Shown: one piece after another, positions 47,828 through 57,942 of the stretch
Numbering within the stretch: the stretch's first letter is position 1
Layout of the letters: every line of letters starts with the position of its first letter
NCBI RefSeq assembly: GCF_000959525.1
Contig: NZ_CP009832.1
Span: 806,001-870,000, forward strand
Reading direction: 5' to 3'
Source of the DNA: Burkholderia multivorans ATCC BAA-247
GTDB lineage: Bacteria > Pseudomonadota > Gammaproteobacteria > Burkholderiales > Burkholderiaceae
Length of the DNA stretch: 64,000 bases
Made by a program: the position numbers and the translations under genes
The notes under the pieces: generated by a model
Database searches by the model: none
What the model saw: the letters and a program-made list of their open reading frames with translations, nothing else
Told to the model about the DNA's origin: nothing

Positions 47828-49809
47828 TGGCCGCGCATGAACAGGCGGTCGAGATCGCTCAGCGTGAGCTGATACCAGGTCGGCCGGCCGTGATTGCACT
47901 GGTCCGCGCGCTCGGTCGCTTCCATCTGACGCAGCAGCGCGTTCATTTCGTCGAGCGTCAGACGCCGATTCGCGCGCACCGCGTGATGGCACGCCAGCGT
48001 GCCGAGCAGTTCGTGCTGGCGTTCGGTCAGCACACGCGAGCCGCCGAACGCGTGCAGATCGGCGAGCACCGCGCGCGCGAGCGCCTGCAGGTCGGCGTCT
48101 TTCAGCAGTGCAGGCACCGCGCGGATCGCGAGCGACGTCGGCGACAACACCGCAAGGTCGAAGCCGAGCGCTTCGAGCGTGTCGCGCTCTTCCTCGACGG
48201 TGCCGATCTCGACCGGCGTCGCCGTCATCGATACCGGCAGCAGCAGCGACTGCACGGCCACCGCGCGGTCCGCGAGCGCGTTCTTGAACTGCTCGTACAG
48301 GATGCGTTCGTGCGCCGCGTGCATGTCGACGATCACGAGCCCGTGCGCGTTCTGCGCCAGCACATAGATGCCGTGGATCTGGCCGAGCGCGAAACCGAGC
48401 GGCTGCTCGTCGTGCATGGAAGCAGCGGACGGCATCGCCGCGAACCCGGGCAGCGGCGCGGCCGGGTCGTCGGCCGCGTCGCGCGCCGTCGTCGTGGCGT
48501 CCGGCGTGCCGGCGCCCGTGTCCTTGCGGCCGAACAGCGCATCGTAGAGCGCGAGCGGCTGCGCGACCGGCAGCGTGCCCTGCGTCATCCGCGCCTGGCG
48601 TAGCCATGTGCTGCCCGGCGCCGACGAAGACGGCGACGAGAAACCGCTGCCGGCCGTCGATGCGGGCTGATTCTGGCTTTGGCCGAGCGGCGTCGAGAGG
48701 AACGACGCCGGGCCGCGCGGCGCCGGTTCGAGATGCGCGGCGTGCCCGCCCGCGGTGGTTTCCGGCGACGCGCCGGCATGGCGCGCAAGCGCGCGCTGCA
48801 CCGCGTGGAATACGAACTGGTGGATCGAGCGCGAATCGCGGAACCGCACCTCGATCTTCGACGGATGCACGTTGACGTCGACCGCTTCCGGCGGCAGGTC
48901 GAGGAACAGCACGTACGATGGATAGCGGTCGCCGTGCAGCACGTCTTCGTACGCGGCCCGCACTGCGTGCGTGAGCAGCTTGTCGCGCACGAAGCGGCCG
49001 TTCACGAAGAAGTATTGCTGGTCCGCGCGGCCGCGGCTTGCAGTCGGCAGCCCGGCGCAGCCGTAGACCGCGAGCGGGCCCGCGCGCTCGTCGAGCGGCA
49101 GGTGCGCGGTCGCGAAACCGTCGCCGAGGATCTTCGCGACGCGCTGCGCAGGCTCGGTCGCGTTCCAGTGCTCGACGGCCTTGCCGTTGTGCAGCACCGA
49201 GATCGCGACGTCCGGCCGTGCGAGCGCCGCGCGGCGGATCATTTCGACGCAGTGGCCGAATTCGGTCTGCTCGCTCTTCAGGAACTTGCGGCGCGCGGGC
49301 GTGTTGAAGTACAGCTCGCGCACCTCGATCGTCGTACCGACCGCGCCGGCCGCGGGCGACAGCACGCCTGTCTGCGCGTCGATGCGCGTCGCGTGCGCGG
49401 CGTCTGCCGTGCGGCTCGTGATGAACATCTCGGCGACCGATGCGATCGACGCGAGCGCCTCGCCGCGGAACCCGAGCGTCGCGACCGCTTCGAGCTCTTC
49501 GAGCGAGCGGATCTTGCTCGTCGCGTGACGCATCAGCGCGAGCGGGAGCTCGCCGGGCGGAATCCCGCAGCCGTCGTCGGTGATCGAGATGCGCTTCACG
49601 CCGCCTTCCTCGAGCACGATGCGCAGCGTCGTCGCGCCGGCGTCCATCGCGTTCTCGAGCAATTCCTTGACGACCGACGCTGGACGTTCGACGACTTCGC
49701 CCGCGGCGATCTGACTGATCAGCTGGTCGGGCAGGGGCTGGATCGCGCGTAGCGGGCGCGGAGCAGGGGCGGGCGCGGCGGTCGCGGCCGTTTCGGTGAA
49801 TTCGGACAT
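47824..49809 (-). CDS. mutL: DNA mismatch repair protein MutL
   Basis: This 661-aa protein couples MutS mismatch recognition to strand incision. The N-terminal GHKL ATPase has [36 protein letters not shown] and [15 protein letters not shown]. The C-terminal domain contains [12 protein letters not shown] (about residues 495-506), a one-residue variant of the endonuclease motif DQHA(X)2E(X)4E. The terminal motif [11 protein letters not shown] is also present. So it is probably an endonuclease-active MutL, as in bacteria without MutH. A TATAAT lies only six bases before the ATG. Confidence 0.95.
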   Translation of the reverse strand: MSEFTETAATAAPAPAPRPLRAIQPLPDQLISQIAAGEVVERPASVVKELLENAMDAGATTLRIVLEEGGVKRISITDDGCGIPPGELPLALMRHATSKIRSLEELEAVATLGFRGEALASIASVAEMFITSRTADAAHATRIDAQTGVLSPAAGAVGTTIEVRELYFNTPARRKFLKSEQTEFGHCVEMIRRAALARPDVAISVLHNGKAVEHWNATEPAQRVAKILGDGFATAHLPLDERAGPLAVYGCAGLPTASRGRADQQYFFVNGRFVRDKLLTHAVRAAYEDVLHGDRYPSYVLFLDLPPEAVDVNVHPSKIEVRFRDSRSIHQFVFHAVQRALARHAGASPETTAGGHAAHLEPAPRGPASFLSTPLGQSQNQPASTAGSGFSSPSSSAPGSTWLRQARMTQGTLPVAQPLALYDALFGRKDTGAGTPDATTTARDAADDPAAPLPGFAAMPSAASMHDEQPLGFALGQIHGIYVLAQNAHGLVIVDMHAAHERILYEQFKNALADRAVAVQSLLLPVSMTATPVEIGTVEEERDTLEALGFDLAVLSPTSLAIRAVPALLKDADLQALARAVLADLHAFGGSRVLTERQHELLGTLACHHAVRANRRLTLDEMNALLRQMEATERADQCNHGRPTWYQLTLSDLDRLFMRGQ

Positions 49810-49815
49810 GGCCGA

Positions 49816-49821
49816 ATTATA
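49816..49821 (-). promoter_or_regulatory. -10 element immediately upstream of mutL
   Basis: A perfect TATAAT on the minus strand lies six bases from the mutL ATG, so a transcript from it would start at or within a base or two of the start codon. The -35 region (CCGGCA) matches poorly. Confidence 0.45.
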
Positions 49822-49981
49822 GCGAGGCCGCGGATGCGTGCCGGCGCGCCCGGCCGTTACGTTTTTTCACGGAGCGCGAAGGCAGTTTGGGTATCATGGC
49901 TGCGTCGCGCGCGCCGGCCTTGCCGGACGCCGTTTTCACCCCGGTGGCCGGTCTGGCCCTTTCGCCTTCGAGGAATCGCAT

Positions 49982-50665
49982 TTGGATACGCTGCTTCATT
50001 TCGTCAACCTTGTCCTGCATATCGACGCCTTCCTCGGCGATTTCATCCGGCAGTACGGCGCGTGGGTGTACCTGGTGCTGTTCCTGATCGTGTTCTGCGA
50101 GACCGGGCTGGTCGTGTTTCCGTTTCTGCCCGGCGATTCGCTGCTGTTCATCGGCGGCGCGTTCGCCGCGACCGGCGAAATGAATGTCGGTGCGCTGATC
50201 GTGCTGCTGCTCGTCGCGGCGATCGGCGGCAATACCGTCAACTATCTGATCGGCCGCTGGGTCGGCCCGAAGGTGTTCAATACGCGCATCCCGGTGCTCG
50301 AGCGCTTCCTCGATCGCGCGGCGCTGCAGAAGACGCACACGTTCTATGAAAAGCACGGCGGCAAGACGATCGTGCTCGCGCGCTTCATTCCGGTCGTGCG
50401 CACGTTCGCACCGTTCGTCGCGGGCGCTTCGGCGATGAGCGCGGCGCGCTTTCAGCTGTTCAACGTGCTCGGCGCGCTGATCTGGGTGCTGCTGCTCGTG
50501 CTGCTCGGCTATTTCTTCGGCAACATTCCGTTCATCCGCCAGTATCTGAACGTGATCGTGCTGGCCGGGATCGGCGCGGCGGTGGTGCCGGTCGCGATCG
50601 GCGCGCTATGGAAGCTCCTGCGCGGGCGGCATTCCGATACGACGCAGAAGACCGGCGGGCGGTGA
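49982..50665 (+). CDS. DedA/SNARE-associated family membrane protein
   Basis: This 227-aa polytopic membrane protein is of the DedA family, which includes undecaprenyl-phosphate and phospholipid flippases. Conserved parts are FCETGLVVFPFLPGDSLLFIGGAFAA, the GGNTVNYLIGRWVGPKVF segment and GGKTIVLARFIPVVRTFAPFVAG with the functional Arg residues. TTG 49982 is the start (M/LDTLLHFVNLV), since AGGA (49971-49974) is correctly spaced; the earlier in-frame codons are not membrane-like. DedA proteins in Burkholderia are linked to envelope charge and polymyxin resistance. A terminator follows at 50726. Confidence 0.92.
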   Translation: MDTLLHFVNLVLHIDAFLGDFIRQYGAWVYLVLFLIVFCETGLVVFPFLPGDSLLFIGGAFAATGEMNVGALIVLLLVAAIGGNTVNYLIGRWVGPKVFNTRIPVLERFLDRAALQKTHTFYEKHGGKTIVLARFIPVVRTFAPFVAGASAMSAARFQLFNVLGALIWVLLLVLLGYFFGNIPFIRQYLNVIVLAGIGAAVVPVAIGALWKLLRGRHSDTTQKTGGR

Positions 50666-50725
50666 CGCCGGCTACGGAAGTGCGGTGAACGAGCGTGGCG
50701 ATGTGCCGCGCATCGACGATCGACG

Positions 50726-50760
50726 AACCCCTCGCGTGGTACTGCGAGGGGTTTTGTTTT
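50726..50760 (+). terminator. Terminator of dedA
   Basis: The 10-bp stem AACCCCTCGC/GCGAGGGGTT (50726-50735 and 50744-50753) has an 8-base loop and is followed by TTGTTTT. Confidence 0.85.
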
Positions 50761-50854
50761 GTGGCGGCCGCTTTCCGCGCGGTCCGCCCGCCTTGTTCGT
50801 TCGTCGTTTCGGGGAGGCTGTCGTGTCGCGTGTCGCGTTTGCGTCGCGATGCCG

Positions 50855-51667
50855 TCATGCGCTGCGATGCGCGACCGGCGTTTCGGGCGTCGGGTACTGC
50901 GCGTCGCGGAACGTGTCGAGGATCACGCGGTGCGTGTCGCAGTAGACCTGCCAGTAGTTCGCGGGCTGCGTGGACGGGCGCACGAACAGCAGCGGCCCTT
51001 CGGGCGTGAACTGCAGCACGCCGACGTCGGGCGCCGGATCGGTCAGCACGTTCGGAATCTTCTGGACCGCGGCCTTCAGCCGGTTGATCGCGTCGACCGC
51101 ATCGACGCCGTTCGCGATCTTCGCGGTCAGATCGACGCGGCGGTACGGCGTTGCGCTGTAGTTCGCGATGTTGTCCGAGAAGATCTTGTTGTTGCCGACG
51201 ATCGTCACGACGTTGTCGGCCGTGATGATCGTCGTGCCGAACAGGCCGAGCTCCTTCACCGTGCCGGTGACGCCGCCCGCGCTGATCACGTCGCCGACCT
51301 TGAACGGGCGCAGCACCTGCATGAACACGCCCGCGGCGAAATGCGACAGCAGCCCGCCCCATGCCGTACCGATCGCGAGACCGAGGCCGGCGAGCAGCGC
51401 GGCGAACGACGTGGTCTGCACGCCGAAAAGCTGCAGGATGGCGAGGATCAGCAGGATCGTCAGCAGCACGCTGACGACGGAACTCAGATAGTCGGCGAGC
51501 GTCGGGTCGACCTTGCCGGAGCGGCGCACGACCTTGCCGAGCAGGCGTGTGCCGACGTGAATCGCCCAGCGGCCGATGAACCAGAGCGCAATCGCGGCGA
51601 GGAGGTTCAGGCCGAAGTCGAGGCCGCGGGTCATCAGGAATTGTTGGGCGGTTTCCAGGTTCAGCAT
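50855..51667 (-). CDS. Small-conductance mechanosensitive channel, MscS family
   Basis: This 270-aa inner-membrane channel opens under membrane tension to release solutes. There are three N-terminal hydrophobic helices. The pore-lining TM3 is Ala/Gly-rich (SFAALLAGLGLAIGTAWGGLLSHFAAG, about residues 87-113) and is followed by the beta domain signature FKVGDVISAGGVTGTVKELGLFGTTI and VGNNKIFSDNIANYS. The length and layout are those of the basic MscS form. It lies downstream of, and co-directional with, the rfb genes. Confidence 0.92.
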   Translation of the reverse strand: MLNLETAQQFLMTRGLDFGLNLLAAIALWFIGRWAIHVGTRLLGKVVRRSGKVDPTLADYLSSVVSVLLTILLILAILQLFGVQTTSFAALLAGLGLAIGTAWGGLLSHFAAGVFMQVLRPFKVGDVISAGGVTGTVKELGLFGTTIITADNVVTIVGNNKIFSDNIANYSATPYRRVDLTAKIANGVDAVDAINRLKAAVQKIPNVLTDPAPDVGVLQFTPEGPLLFVRPSTQPANYWQVYCDTHRVILDTFRDAQYPTPETPVAHRSA

Positions 51668-51801
51668 GGGGGCTCCGTGGGTGAAGGGGCCGACAGGCAG
51701 CTTGGGGACCGATGGTTATAACCGAAGCGCCCGCGATGCAGGATCAACAAATGTTAAAGACCGCACTGCATCGCGGGGAAATCGCGCGTTTCGCGCGCGA
51801 T

Positions 51802-52713
51802 CTAAGTGGAATGCCGAACCGTCTGCATCATGCAGAGCGCGAGCGCCGCTTCCCAGTGCGGCGCGTGCAGACCGAAATGCTCGGCGAGCTTCGCATTCGC
51901 CATCTGCGAATTGGCCGGCCGCTTCGCGGGCGTCGGATACGCGCTGGCGGGAATCGGCATTACCGCCGGCTTCTTCGCCAGATCGGCGAGGCGGAAGATC
52001 GCTTCGGCAAAGCCATGCCACGACGTCGAGCCGGCGGCGCACAGATGATAGATACCCGAATGCGCATGCCACCATTCGTCGCGCATCGGGGCGGATATGG
52101 CTTGCGCGACGACGTGCGCGGTCAGTGTTGCGATCGTATTCGACCACGTCGGCGCGCCGATCTGGTCGGCGACGACTTTCAGTTCGTCGCGCTCGGCGCC
52201 GAGCCGCAGCATCGTCAGCAGAAAGTTCTTGCCGCGCGTGCCGTAGACCCAGCTCGTACGGAAAATCAGATGCGCGCATCCCGATGCCGCGATCGCGCGT
52301 TCGCCGTCGAGTTTCGTCCTGCCGTACACGTTTTGCGGGTCGACTGCATCGTCCTCGACGTACGGGCCTGCTTTCGTGCCCGAAAACACGTAGTCCGTCG
52401 AATAATGGATCAGCGCGGCGCCGATGCGCTTCGCTTCTTCCGCGAGCACGGCCGGCGCTTCCGCATTCAGCCGTGTGGCCATTGCCACGTCGGTCTCCGC
52501 CTGATCGACCGCCGTATAAGCGGCGGGATTCACGATCAGATCGGGCTTCAGGTCGCGTACGACGTCGCGCACCTGATCGAGACGCGACAGGTCGAGCCGG
52601 CTGCGATCGAGGGCGACCACGTTGCCGAGCCCCTGCAGCGTACGCTGCAATTCGAACCCGACCTGGCCGTTGATGCCGGTCAGCAAAATCGTTTTGCGAT
52701 CGGAGGTCTGCAC
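51802..52713 (-). CDS. rfbD: dTDP-4-dehydrorhamnose reductase RfbD
   Basis: This roughly 303-aa SDR-type enzyme performs the last step of dTDP-L-rhamnose synthesis. The NAD(P) motif is TGINGQVGFELQ (about residues 11-22). HYSTDYVFSGTKAGPYVEDD and the YGRTKLDGERA segment (YxxxK) give the catalytic residues, and RTSWVYGTRGKNFLLTM follows. I prefer GTG 52713 because GAGGG lies five bases upstream. An in-frame GTG at 52725, overlapping the rfbC stop as GTGA, is an equally possible start (307 aa). It is the last gene of rfbBACD. Confidence 0.92.
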   Translation of the reverse strand: MQTSDRKTILLTGINGQVGFELQRTLQGLGNVVALDRSRLDLSRLDQVRDVVRDLKPDLIVNPAAYTAVDQAETDVAMATRLNAEAPAVLAEEAKRIGAALIHYSTDYVFSGTKAGPYVEDDAVDPQNVYGRTKLDGERAIAASGCAHLIFRTSWVYGTRGKNFLLTMLRLGAERDELKVVADQIGAPTWSNTIATLTAHVVAQAISAPMRDEWWHAHSGIYHLCAAGSTSWHGFAEAIFRLADLAKKPAVMPIPASAYPTPAKRPANSQMANAKLAEHFGLHAPHWEAALALCMMQTVRHST

Positions 52714-52721
52714 GGCGGCCC

Positions 52722-53273
52722 TCACTGGAAGCACTCGGCTTCGGCGAGCCGTTTGCCTGCCGCATCCTTCGCCGCCAATAGCGGCTCGAAATCGATCGGC
52801 CACTCGATGCCGATGTCCGGATCGTTCCACAGGATGCTGCGTTCGTGCTCGGGGTACCAATAGTCGGTGGTCTTGTACAGGAACTGCGCCGCCTCCGACA
52901 GCACGACGAAGCCGTGCGCGAATCCGGGCGGCACCCAAAGCTGCCGATGGTTGTCCGCCGACAGCGTCACGCCGACCCATTTGCCGAAATTCGGCGAACT
53001 GCGGCGAATGTCTACCGCCACGTCGAATACTTCGCCTTCGACCACGCGCACGAGCTTGCCCTGCGCATGCTGGATTTGATAGTGCAGCCCGCGCAGCACA
53101 CCCTTCGCCGAGCGCGAATGGTTGTCCTGCACGAACTCGACGCCCGGCTCGACCTGCTCCGCGAACTCGCGCCCGTTGAAGCTCTCGTAGAAGTATCCGC
53201 GCGCATCGCCGAATACCTTCGGCTCGATGATTTTGACTTCGGGCAGTGCCGTAGCAGTTACCGTGATGGCCAT
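52722..53273 (-). CDS. rfbC: dTDP-4-dehydrorhamnose 3,5-epimerase RfbC
   Basis: This 183-aa cupin enzyme epimerises C3 and C5 of the 4-keto sugar. Conserved parts are [22 protein letters not shown] (active-site His, about residues 49-70), [20 protein letters not shown] and [15 protein letters not shown]. Its start overlaps the end of rfbA by 16 bases. It acts between RfbB and RfbD. Confidence 0.95.
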   Translation of the reverse strand: MAITVTATALPEVKIIEPKVFGDARGYFYESFNGREFAEQVEPGVEFVQDNHSRSAKGVLRGLHYQIQHAQGKLVRVVEGEVFDVAVDIRRSSPNFGKWVGVTLSADNHRQLWVPPGFAHGFVVLSEAAQFLYKTTDYWYPEHERSILWNDPDIGIEWPIDFEPLLAAKDAAGKRLAEAECFQ

Positions 53274-54151
53274 GCAACCTGATCCGTAAGAATGTTCAGC
53301 AGATATTTGCCGTAGCCGTTCTTCGCCAGCGGCTGCGCCAATTTCTGCACTTGTTCCGCGTCGATCCAGTGGCGGCGGTATGCGATTTCCTCGGGGCACG
53401 CGACCACCAGCCCTTGCCGCTTCTGCAGCGTCGCGATGAAGCTCGCCGCTTCGATCAGCGAATCGTGCGTGCCGGTGTCGAGCCATGCGTAGCCGCGGCC
53501 CATGATCTCGACGTTTAGTGTGCCGTCCTGCAAATACCGCGAATTGACGTCGGTGATTTCCAGTTCACCACGCGCGGACGGCTTGATGTCGGCCGCGATG
53601 TCACACACGCGGTTGTCGTAGAAGTACAGGCCCGTGACCGCATAGTGCGAACGCGGCTTGGCCGGCTTCTCTTCGATCGACAGCGCGCGAAAGTCCTTGT
53701 CGAACTCGACGACGCCATACCGCTCGGGATCGTGCACGTGATAGGCAAACACGGTCGCACCGTGCTCCTGCGCGTTGGCGTGCTCGAGCTGCTTGGCGAG
53801 ATCGTGGCCGTAGAAAATGTTGTCGCCGAGAATCAGCGCCGACGGATCGTTGCCGACGAAGTCCTTGCCGATGATGAACGCCTGCGCGAGACCGTCGGGC
53901 GACGGCTGCACCGCGTACTGGATGTTCATCCCCCACTGACTGCCGTCGCCGAGCATCGATTCGAAGCGCGGCGTGTCCTGCGGGGTCGAGATGATCAGCA
54001 CGTCGCGAATGCCCGCGATCATCAGCGTCGACAGCGGATAGTAGATCATCGGCTTGTCGTACACGGGCAGCAGTTGCTTCGATACGGCCTGTGTGATCGG
54101 ATAGAGGCGCGTGCCGGAACCGCCCGCGAGAATAATGCCTTTGCGTGCCAT
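53258..54151 (-). CDS. rfbA: Glucose-1-phosphate thymidylyltransferase RfbA
   Basis: This 297-aa enzyme makes dTDP-glucose from glucose-1-phosphate and dTTP. The nucleotidyltransferase start is [16 protein letters not shown] (about residues 5-20). [25 protein letters not shown] and [16 protein letters not shown] follow. The expected length is kept. It starts 11 bases after rfbB and overlaps rfbC. Confidence 0.96.
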   Translation of the reverse strand: MARKGIILAGGSGTRLYPITQAVSKQLLPVYDKPMIYYPLSTLMIAGIRDVLIISTPQDTPRFESMLGDGSQWGMNIQYAVQPSPDGLAQAFIIGKDFVGNDPSALILGDNIFYGHDLAKQLEHANAQEHGATVFAYHVHDPERYGVVEFDKDFRALSIEEKPAKPRSHYAVTGLYFYDNRVCDIAADIKPSARGELEITDVNSRYLQDGTLNVEIMGRGYAWLDTGTHDSLIEAASFIATLQKRQGLVVACPEEIAYRRHWIDAEQVQKLAQPLAKNGYGKYLLNILTDQVAWPSR

Positions 54152-54162
54152 GTCTGCCGCCC

Positions 54163-55224
54163 TTACGCGCGCTGCGCGTAGTTGGTCTCGACCCACTTGC
54201 GGTACTCGCCCGATGCGACTTCGTCGACCCACTGCTGGTTGTCGAGATACCAGTCGACCGTCTTTGCGAGACCCGTTTCGAACGTCTCGGCCGGCTTCCA
54301 GCCGAGTTCGCGCTCGAGCTTGCGCGCGTCGATCGCATAGCGGCGATCGTGGCCCGGGCGGTCTGTCACGTAAGTGATCTGATCGCGATACGAGCCCGTT
54401 GCCTTCGGCCGCTTCGCATCGAGTAAGTCGCACAGCGTATGCACGACTTCGAGGTTCTTCTTCTCGTTCCAGCCGCCGACGTTGTACGTTTCGCCCGGCA
54501 CGCCGCGCGCGAGTACTTCGCGGATCGCGCTGCAGTGGTCGCCTACATACAGCCAGTCACGCACGTTCTGGCCGTCGCCGTACACGGGCAGCGGCTTGCC
54601 GGCGAGCGCGTTCGCGATCATCAGCGGAATGAGCTTTTCCGGGAACTGGTACGGGCCGTAGTTGTTGGAGCAGTTCGTCGTCAGCGTCGGCAGGCCATAG
54701 GTGTGATGGTATGCACGAACGAGATGATCGGAGCCGGCCTTGGTTGCCGAGTAGGGGCTGTTCGGCGCGTACGGCGTCGTCTCCGAGAATTGCGGATCCG
54801 TGGCGGAGAGCGAGCCGAACACTTCGTCGGTCGACACGTGCAGGAAGCGGAAAGCGGCCTTGTCCGCGTCGTTCATGCCGTTCCAGTATTGGCGGGCAGC
54901 TTCCAGCAGCGTGAAGGTGCCGACCACATTGGTCTGCACGAAATCGGCCGGGCCGTGAATCGAGCGATCGACATGGCTTTCTGCCGCGAAGTGCAGCACC
55001 GCGCGCGGCTTGTGCTCGGCAAACAGCGCATCGAGCGCAGCGCGGTCGCAGATATCGACACGCGCAAACACGTGCTTCGGATTGCCTTCCAGCGACTGCA
55101 GCGTACGAAGGTTGCCCGCGTAGGTCAGTTTGTCGACGTTGAGCACGGCTTCGTCGGATGCGCGCAGCCAGTCGAGTACAAAGTTGGCGCCGATAAAGCC
55201 TGCGCCTCCTGTCACCAATATCAT
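54163..55224 (-). CDS. rfbB: dTDP-glucose 4,6-dehydratase RfbB
   Basis: This 353-aa SDR enzyme forms dTDP-4-keto-6-deoxyglucose, the first committed step to dTDP-L-rhamnose for LPS or exopolysaccharide. [16 protein letters not shown] is the NAD motif. [13 protein letters not shown] carries the active-site Thr-Asp-Glu, and [15 protein letters not shown] the catalytic Tyr/Lys. [18 protein letters not shown] is the substrate site. It is the first gene of rfbBACD. The 202-base upstream gap contains AT-rich sequence near 55400-55430 where a promoter may lie, but no clear hexamers. Confidence 0.96.
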   Translation of the reverse strand: MILVTGGAGFIGANFVLDWLRASDEAVLNVDKLTYAGNLRTLQSLEGNPKHVFARVDICDRAALDALFAEHKPRAVLHFAAESHVDRSIHGPADFVQTNVVGTFTLLEAARQYWNGMNDADKAAFRFLHVSTDEVFGSLSATDPQFSETTPYAPNSPYSATKAGSDHLVRAYHHTYGLPTLTTNCSNNYGPYQFPEKLIPLMIANALAGKPLPVYGDGQNVRDWLYVGDHCSAIREVLARGVPGETYNVGGWNEKKNLEVVHTLCDLLDAKRPKATGSYRDQITYVTDRPGHDRRYAIDARKLERELGWKPAETFETGLAKTVDWYLDNQQWVDEVASGEYRKWVETNYAQRA

Positions 55225-55426
55225 GTAGTCCCTTTTACGTTGAGCGGACGCGAGCCTTGCGCGCTCCATGGTCGGCAAGGCCCGTTCAAGGCCGCACGAA
55301 GAATATCAAGAAACCGCGGGGCCGAACGGGCGTCCGGTCCGGCCGGCTCGACCGTGGGGTGCGGGCGGCCCTCGGGGGCGCCGTCTCGCGTCAAACGGTC
55401 GAGTTTATCTTACCGACATCCGTCTC

Positions 55427-56260
55427 CTACTTATGCCGAGGCGCAAACCCCATACGCCGAACCTCCGCGCCGTGCGCGACGATCGCCGTGCTCTCCGGCA
55501 CTTGCTCCCACGCACCGCGCAGATCGACGAGCGGTTCCGACACGACCATGAACGCATCGTCGCCGGCTTCCGCGATCCGCGGATTATGTGGATACAGAGC
55601 GTGCAGGTGCTTGAACGACGTGCTGTGGAACAGCGACCGCGATTGCCGCTCGCTCGAGTAGCGCACCGCGATGATCCGTTCGCCGTCCGTCGCGCAGATC
55701 GTCATGTTCAGCGGCTCGGCGACGCGATGCCGAGCCGCGGTTTCCTCGACGATGCCGACCATCCGCTCGAGCGCCGGCAGCGGCGCCTGTTCGAGGCCGT
55801 ACGTCAGCGCGAGCCGGAACATCAGTTCCGAATCGGTCGAGCCTTCGAGCGTCGGGAACAGCGCCGGATCGATCTTCATCGTCAGATCGCGACGCAGCTT
55901 GTGGAAATCGCGAATCAGTCCGTTATGCACGAACAGCCAGCGGCCGTGCCTGAACGGATGACAGTTGGTTTCCTGCACCGGCGTGTCGGTTGCCGCGCGG
56001 ATGTGCGCGACGAACATCGGCGAGCGGATCGCGCGCGCCGCTTCACGCAGATTGCGATCGTTCCACGCGGGATGCACGGAGCGATAGCGGAACGGCAGTT
56101 CGTCGGGGTGCCCGTACCAGCCGATGCCGAAGCCGTCGCCGTTGGTCGTCGTCGCGCCGAGTTCGGAATGCAGGCTCTGATCGATCAGCGAATGCTTCGC
56201 GCGAAACAGCACGGTCTCGAGATGGATCGGGTTGCCCGTATAGGCGAGCCAGCGACACAT
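55427..56260 (-). CDS. Class II glutamine amidotransferase (YafJ-like)
   Basis: This 277-aa N-terminal-nucleophile amidotransferase begins MCRWLAYTG, so Cys2 becomes the nucleophile after Met removal. TNGDGFGIGWYG, FVAHIRAATDTPVQETNCHPF and WLFVHNGLIRDF are the GATase II motifs. It has no synthase domain, as in YafJ-type proteins whose acceptor is unknown. The ATG at 56260 follows GGAG; a longer ORF would displace the essential Cys2 and is rejected. Confidence 0.9.
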   Translation of the reverse strand: MCRWLAYTGNPIHLETVLFRAKHSLIDQSLHSELGATTTNGDGFGIGWYGHPDELPFRYRSVHPAWNDRNLREAARAIRSPMFVAHIRAATDTPVQETNCHPFRHGRWLFVHNGLIRDFHKLRRDLTMKIDPALFPTLEGSTDSELMFRLALTYGLEQAPLPALERMVGIVEETAARHRVAEPLNMTICATDGERIIAVRYSSERQSRSLFHSTSFKHLHALYPHNPRIAEAGDDAFMVVSEPLVDLRGAWEQVPESTAIVAHGAEVRRMGFAPRHK

Positions 56261-56357
56261 GAAACGCTCCTTCGCGATGTATCTGTGCGCATGGTAGCCG
56301 AGTTCCATGCGCGGCCGGCGTGGCGCGAAGCCGTCGCGTCGCGCCGGCCGCGGCGCG

Positions 56358-56687
56358 TCAGTCGCCCATCGCGTCCATCACGCGCGCGGAGTAGACGAGC
56401 GCGGCGCCGGCATTGAGCGCGACTGCCACGCCGAGCGCTTCGGCGACTTCTTCCTTCGTCGCGCCGTGCTTCGCCGCCTCCGCGGTGTGCACGGCAATAC
56501 AGCCGTCGCAGCGCGTCGTTACGGCGACCGCGAGCGCGATCAGCTCGCGCGTCTTCGCATCGAGATGGCCGGTTTTCGCCCCGGCGCCGGACAGCGCCTT
56601 GTAGCCGGCCAGCGTATCGGGCGACAGCTTCGCGATTTCGCCGATGCGCGTCGAGAGTTCCTTCCGGTATTCGTTCCAGTTCAGCAT
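56358..56687 (-). CDS. AhpD-like/carboxymuconolactone decarboxylase family protein
   Basis: This 109-aa all-helical protein has the AhpD core: LDAKTRELIALAVAVTTRCDGCIAVHTAEAAKHG (about residues 42-75), containing C-x2-C-x3-H, the redox-active pair of AhpD-type peroxidases. The peroxidase/disulfide-reductase type is more likely than a true decarboxylase because both cysteines are present. The start at 56687 is set by AAAGGA upstream. It is divergent from the AraC regulator at 56816, a common arrangement for a regulator and its target. Confidence 0.88.
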   Translation of the reverse strand: MLNWNEYRKELSTRIGEIAKLSPDTLAGYKALSGAGAKTGHLDAKTRELIALAVAVTTRCDGCIAVHTAEAAKHGATKEEVAEALGVAVALNAGAALVYSARVMDAMGD

Positions 56688-56815
56688 GATGCGTCCTTTG
56701 GAAAAGAGGTGAGGAGGGCGGCCGCAGCCGCAATCTTGGCGATGCAGGGCTATTCTGCGCGTTCGCACTGAGGCTTTCGATACGCTACAGTGTCGATTTT
56801 TAGCGCAATCGTCTC

Positions 56816-57763
56816 ATGGATGCATTGAGTCAACTGTTATTGCTCGGGCGCAGCCACGTCGAGCTCGATCTGCGCTGTCTGCTCGACGGCGCGTTCGCAA
56901 TGCCGCACGCATCGCTGCCGCCCGGCGAGGCGGCCTTTCATCTGGTGCTGGCGGGCAGTTGCCGGCTGCGTACCGCCGGCGGCCGTACGTTGCAACTGGC
57001 CGAAGGCGACTTCGTGTTGCTGCCGGGCGGCGACGCGCACGATCTGCTCGACGCGATCGCTGTCCGGTCGCGCGCCGCCGCGCCGTTGCGCGAGCCGGAC
57101 CGCGACGGCGGCACGGTGCTGCCGATCAAGTCGAATCTGGGTGCAGCCGACCGGGATCGCGCGAGCGTGGATCTGCTCTGCGGCCGCTTCGTCTACGCAC
57201 GCGGCGCCGGCGAATTGCTGATGCGGACGCTGCCGCGCATGCTGCACGTAGGTTTGCGCGACGGGCTCGCGACGGCGCCGCCGCTGCAGTGGCTGACGGA
57301 TGCTCTGCGCAGCGAGGCGTCGAGCGCGCAGCCGGGCGCGCGGGCGATCGTGAATGCGCTCGGGCAGGCGTTGCTCGCGTATACGCTGCGCGCGTACGGG
57401 CGCGATACGCGGATGCCGTCGGGCTGGCTCGCAGTCGCGGCCGACGCGCGGCTCGGCCCGTCGGTTCTGGCCGTGCTGCAGGCGCCGGCGAAGCCGTGGA
57501 CGGTCGAGTCGCTCGGCGACGCCGTCGCGATGTCGCGTGCGACCTATGCGCGGCATTTTCGCGAGAAGGCGGGGATGAGCGTCGGTGCATTTGTGGCGCA
57601 GATCCGGATGATGCATGCGTGCACGCTGCTGCAGGAGACGCAGCGCGGACAGGCGGAAATCGGGCAGGCGGTGGGGTATCAGTCGGAGGCGGCGTTCGGG
57701 AAGGCGTTTCGTGCGGTGCTCGGTACGACGCCAGGGAGGTGGCGGCGGGCGTGGAGGGAATAG
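56816..57763 (+). CDS. AraC-family regulator with cupin sensor domain
   Basis: This 315-aa protein has an N-terminal cupin-like domain (about residues 1-180; FHLVLAGSCRLRT, LAEGDFVLLPGGDAHDL). The C-terminal double HTH has WTVESLGDAVAMSRATYARHFREKAGMSV and IGQAVGYQSEAAFGKAFRAVLGTTPGRWRR. This matches the AraC_binding/cupin_6 regulators that commonly control adjacent AhpD-like or oxidoreductase genes. It is divergently placed from the AhpD-like gene (128-base gap), its likely target. It marks the right edge of the normal-GC sequence before the foreign stretch. Confidence 0.9.
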   Translation: MDALSQLLLLGRSHVELDLRCLLDGAFAMPHASLPPGEAAFHLVLAGSCRLRTAGGRTLQLAEGDFVLLPGGDAHDLLDAIAVRSRAAAPLREPDRDGGTVLPIKSNLGAADRDRASVDLLCGRFVYARGAGELLMRTLPRMLHVGLRDGLATAPPLQWLTDALRSEASSAQPGARAIVNALGQALLAYTLRAYGRDTRMPSGWLAVAADARLGPSVLAVLQAPAKPWTVESLGDAVAMSRATYARHFREKAGMSVGAFVAQIRMMHACTLLQETQRGQAEIGQAVGYQSEAAFGKAFRAVLGTTPGRWRRAWRE

Positions 57764-57942
57764 GGGCATGTGGCTGTGGAAGGCCGAGATCGCGCGGATC
57801 GGGAAATTGCAGTGGTGGGAGCAGGCAGCCGGCGTTGAAGGGGTTTCCGAAGAAGGAGATGTTGGTCGCCAATGATTCCAGTCAGGCCGTTTTCTTGAAG
57901 GGCTGGCTTGACCGCGGTAACGATTACCTTCGGGTGGAATTC

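Noticed and set aside
53258-53273. rfbA-rfbC overlap as a frameshift or fusion
   Set aside because: Both proteins have complete, family-typical ends. A 16-base overlap is normal for coupled genes.
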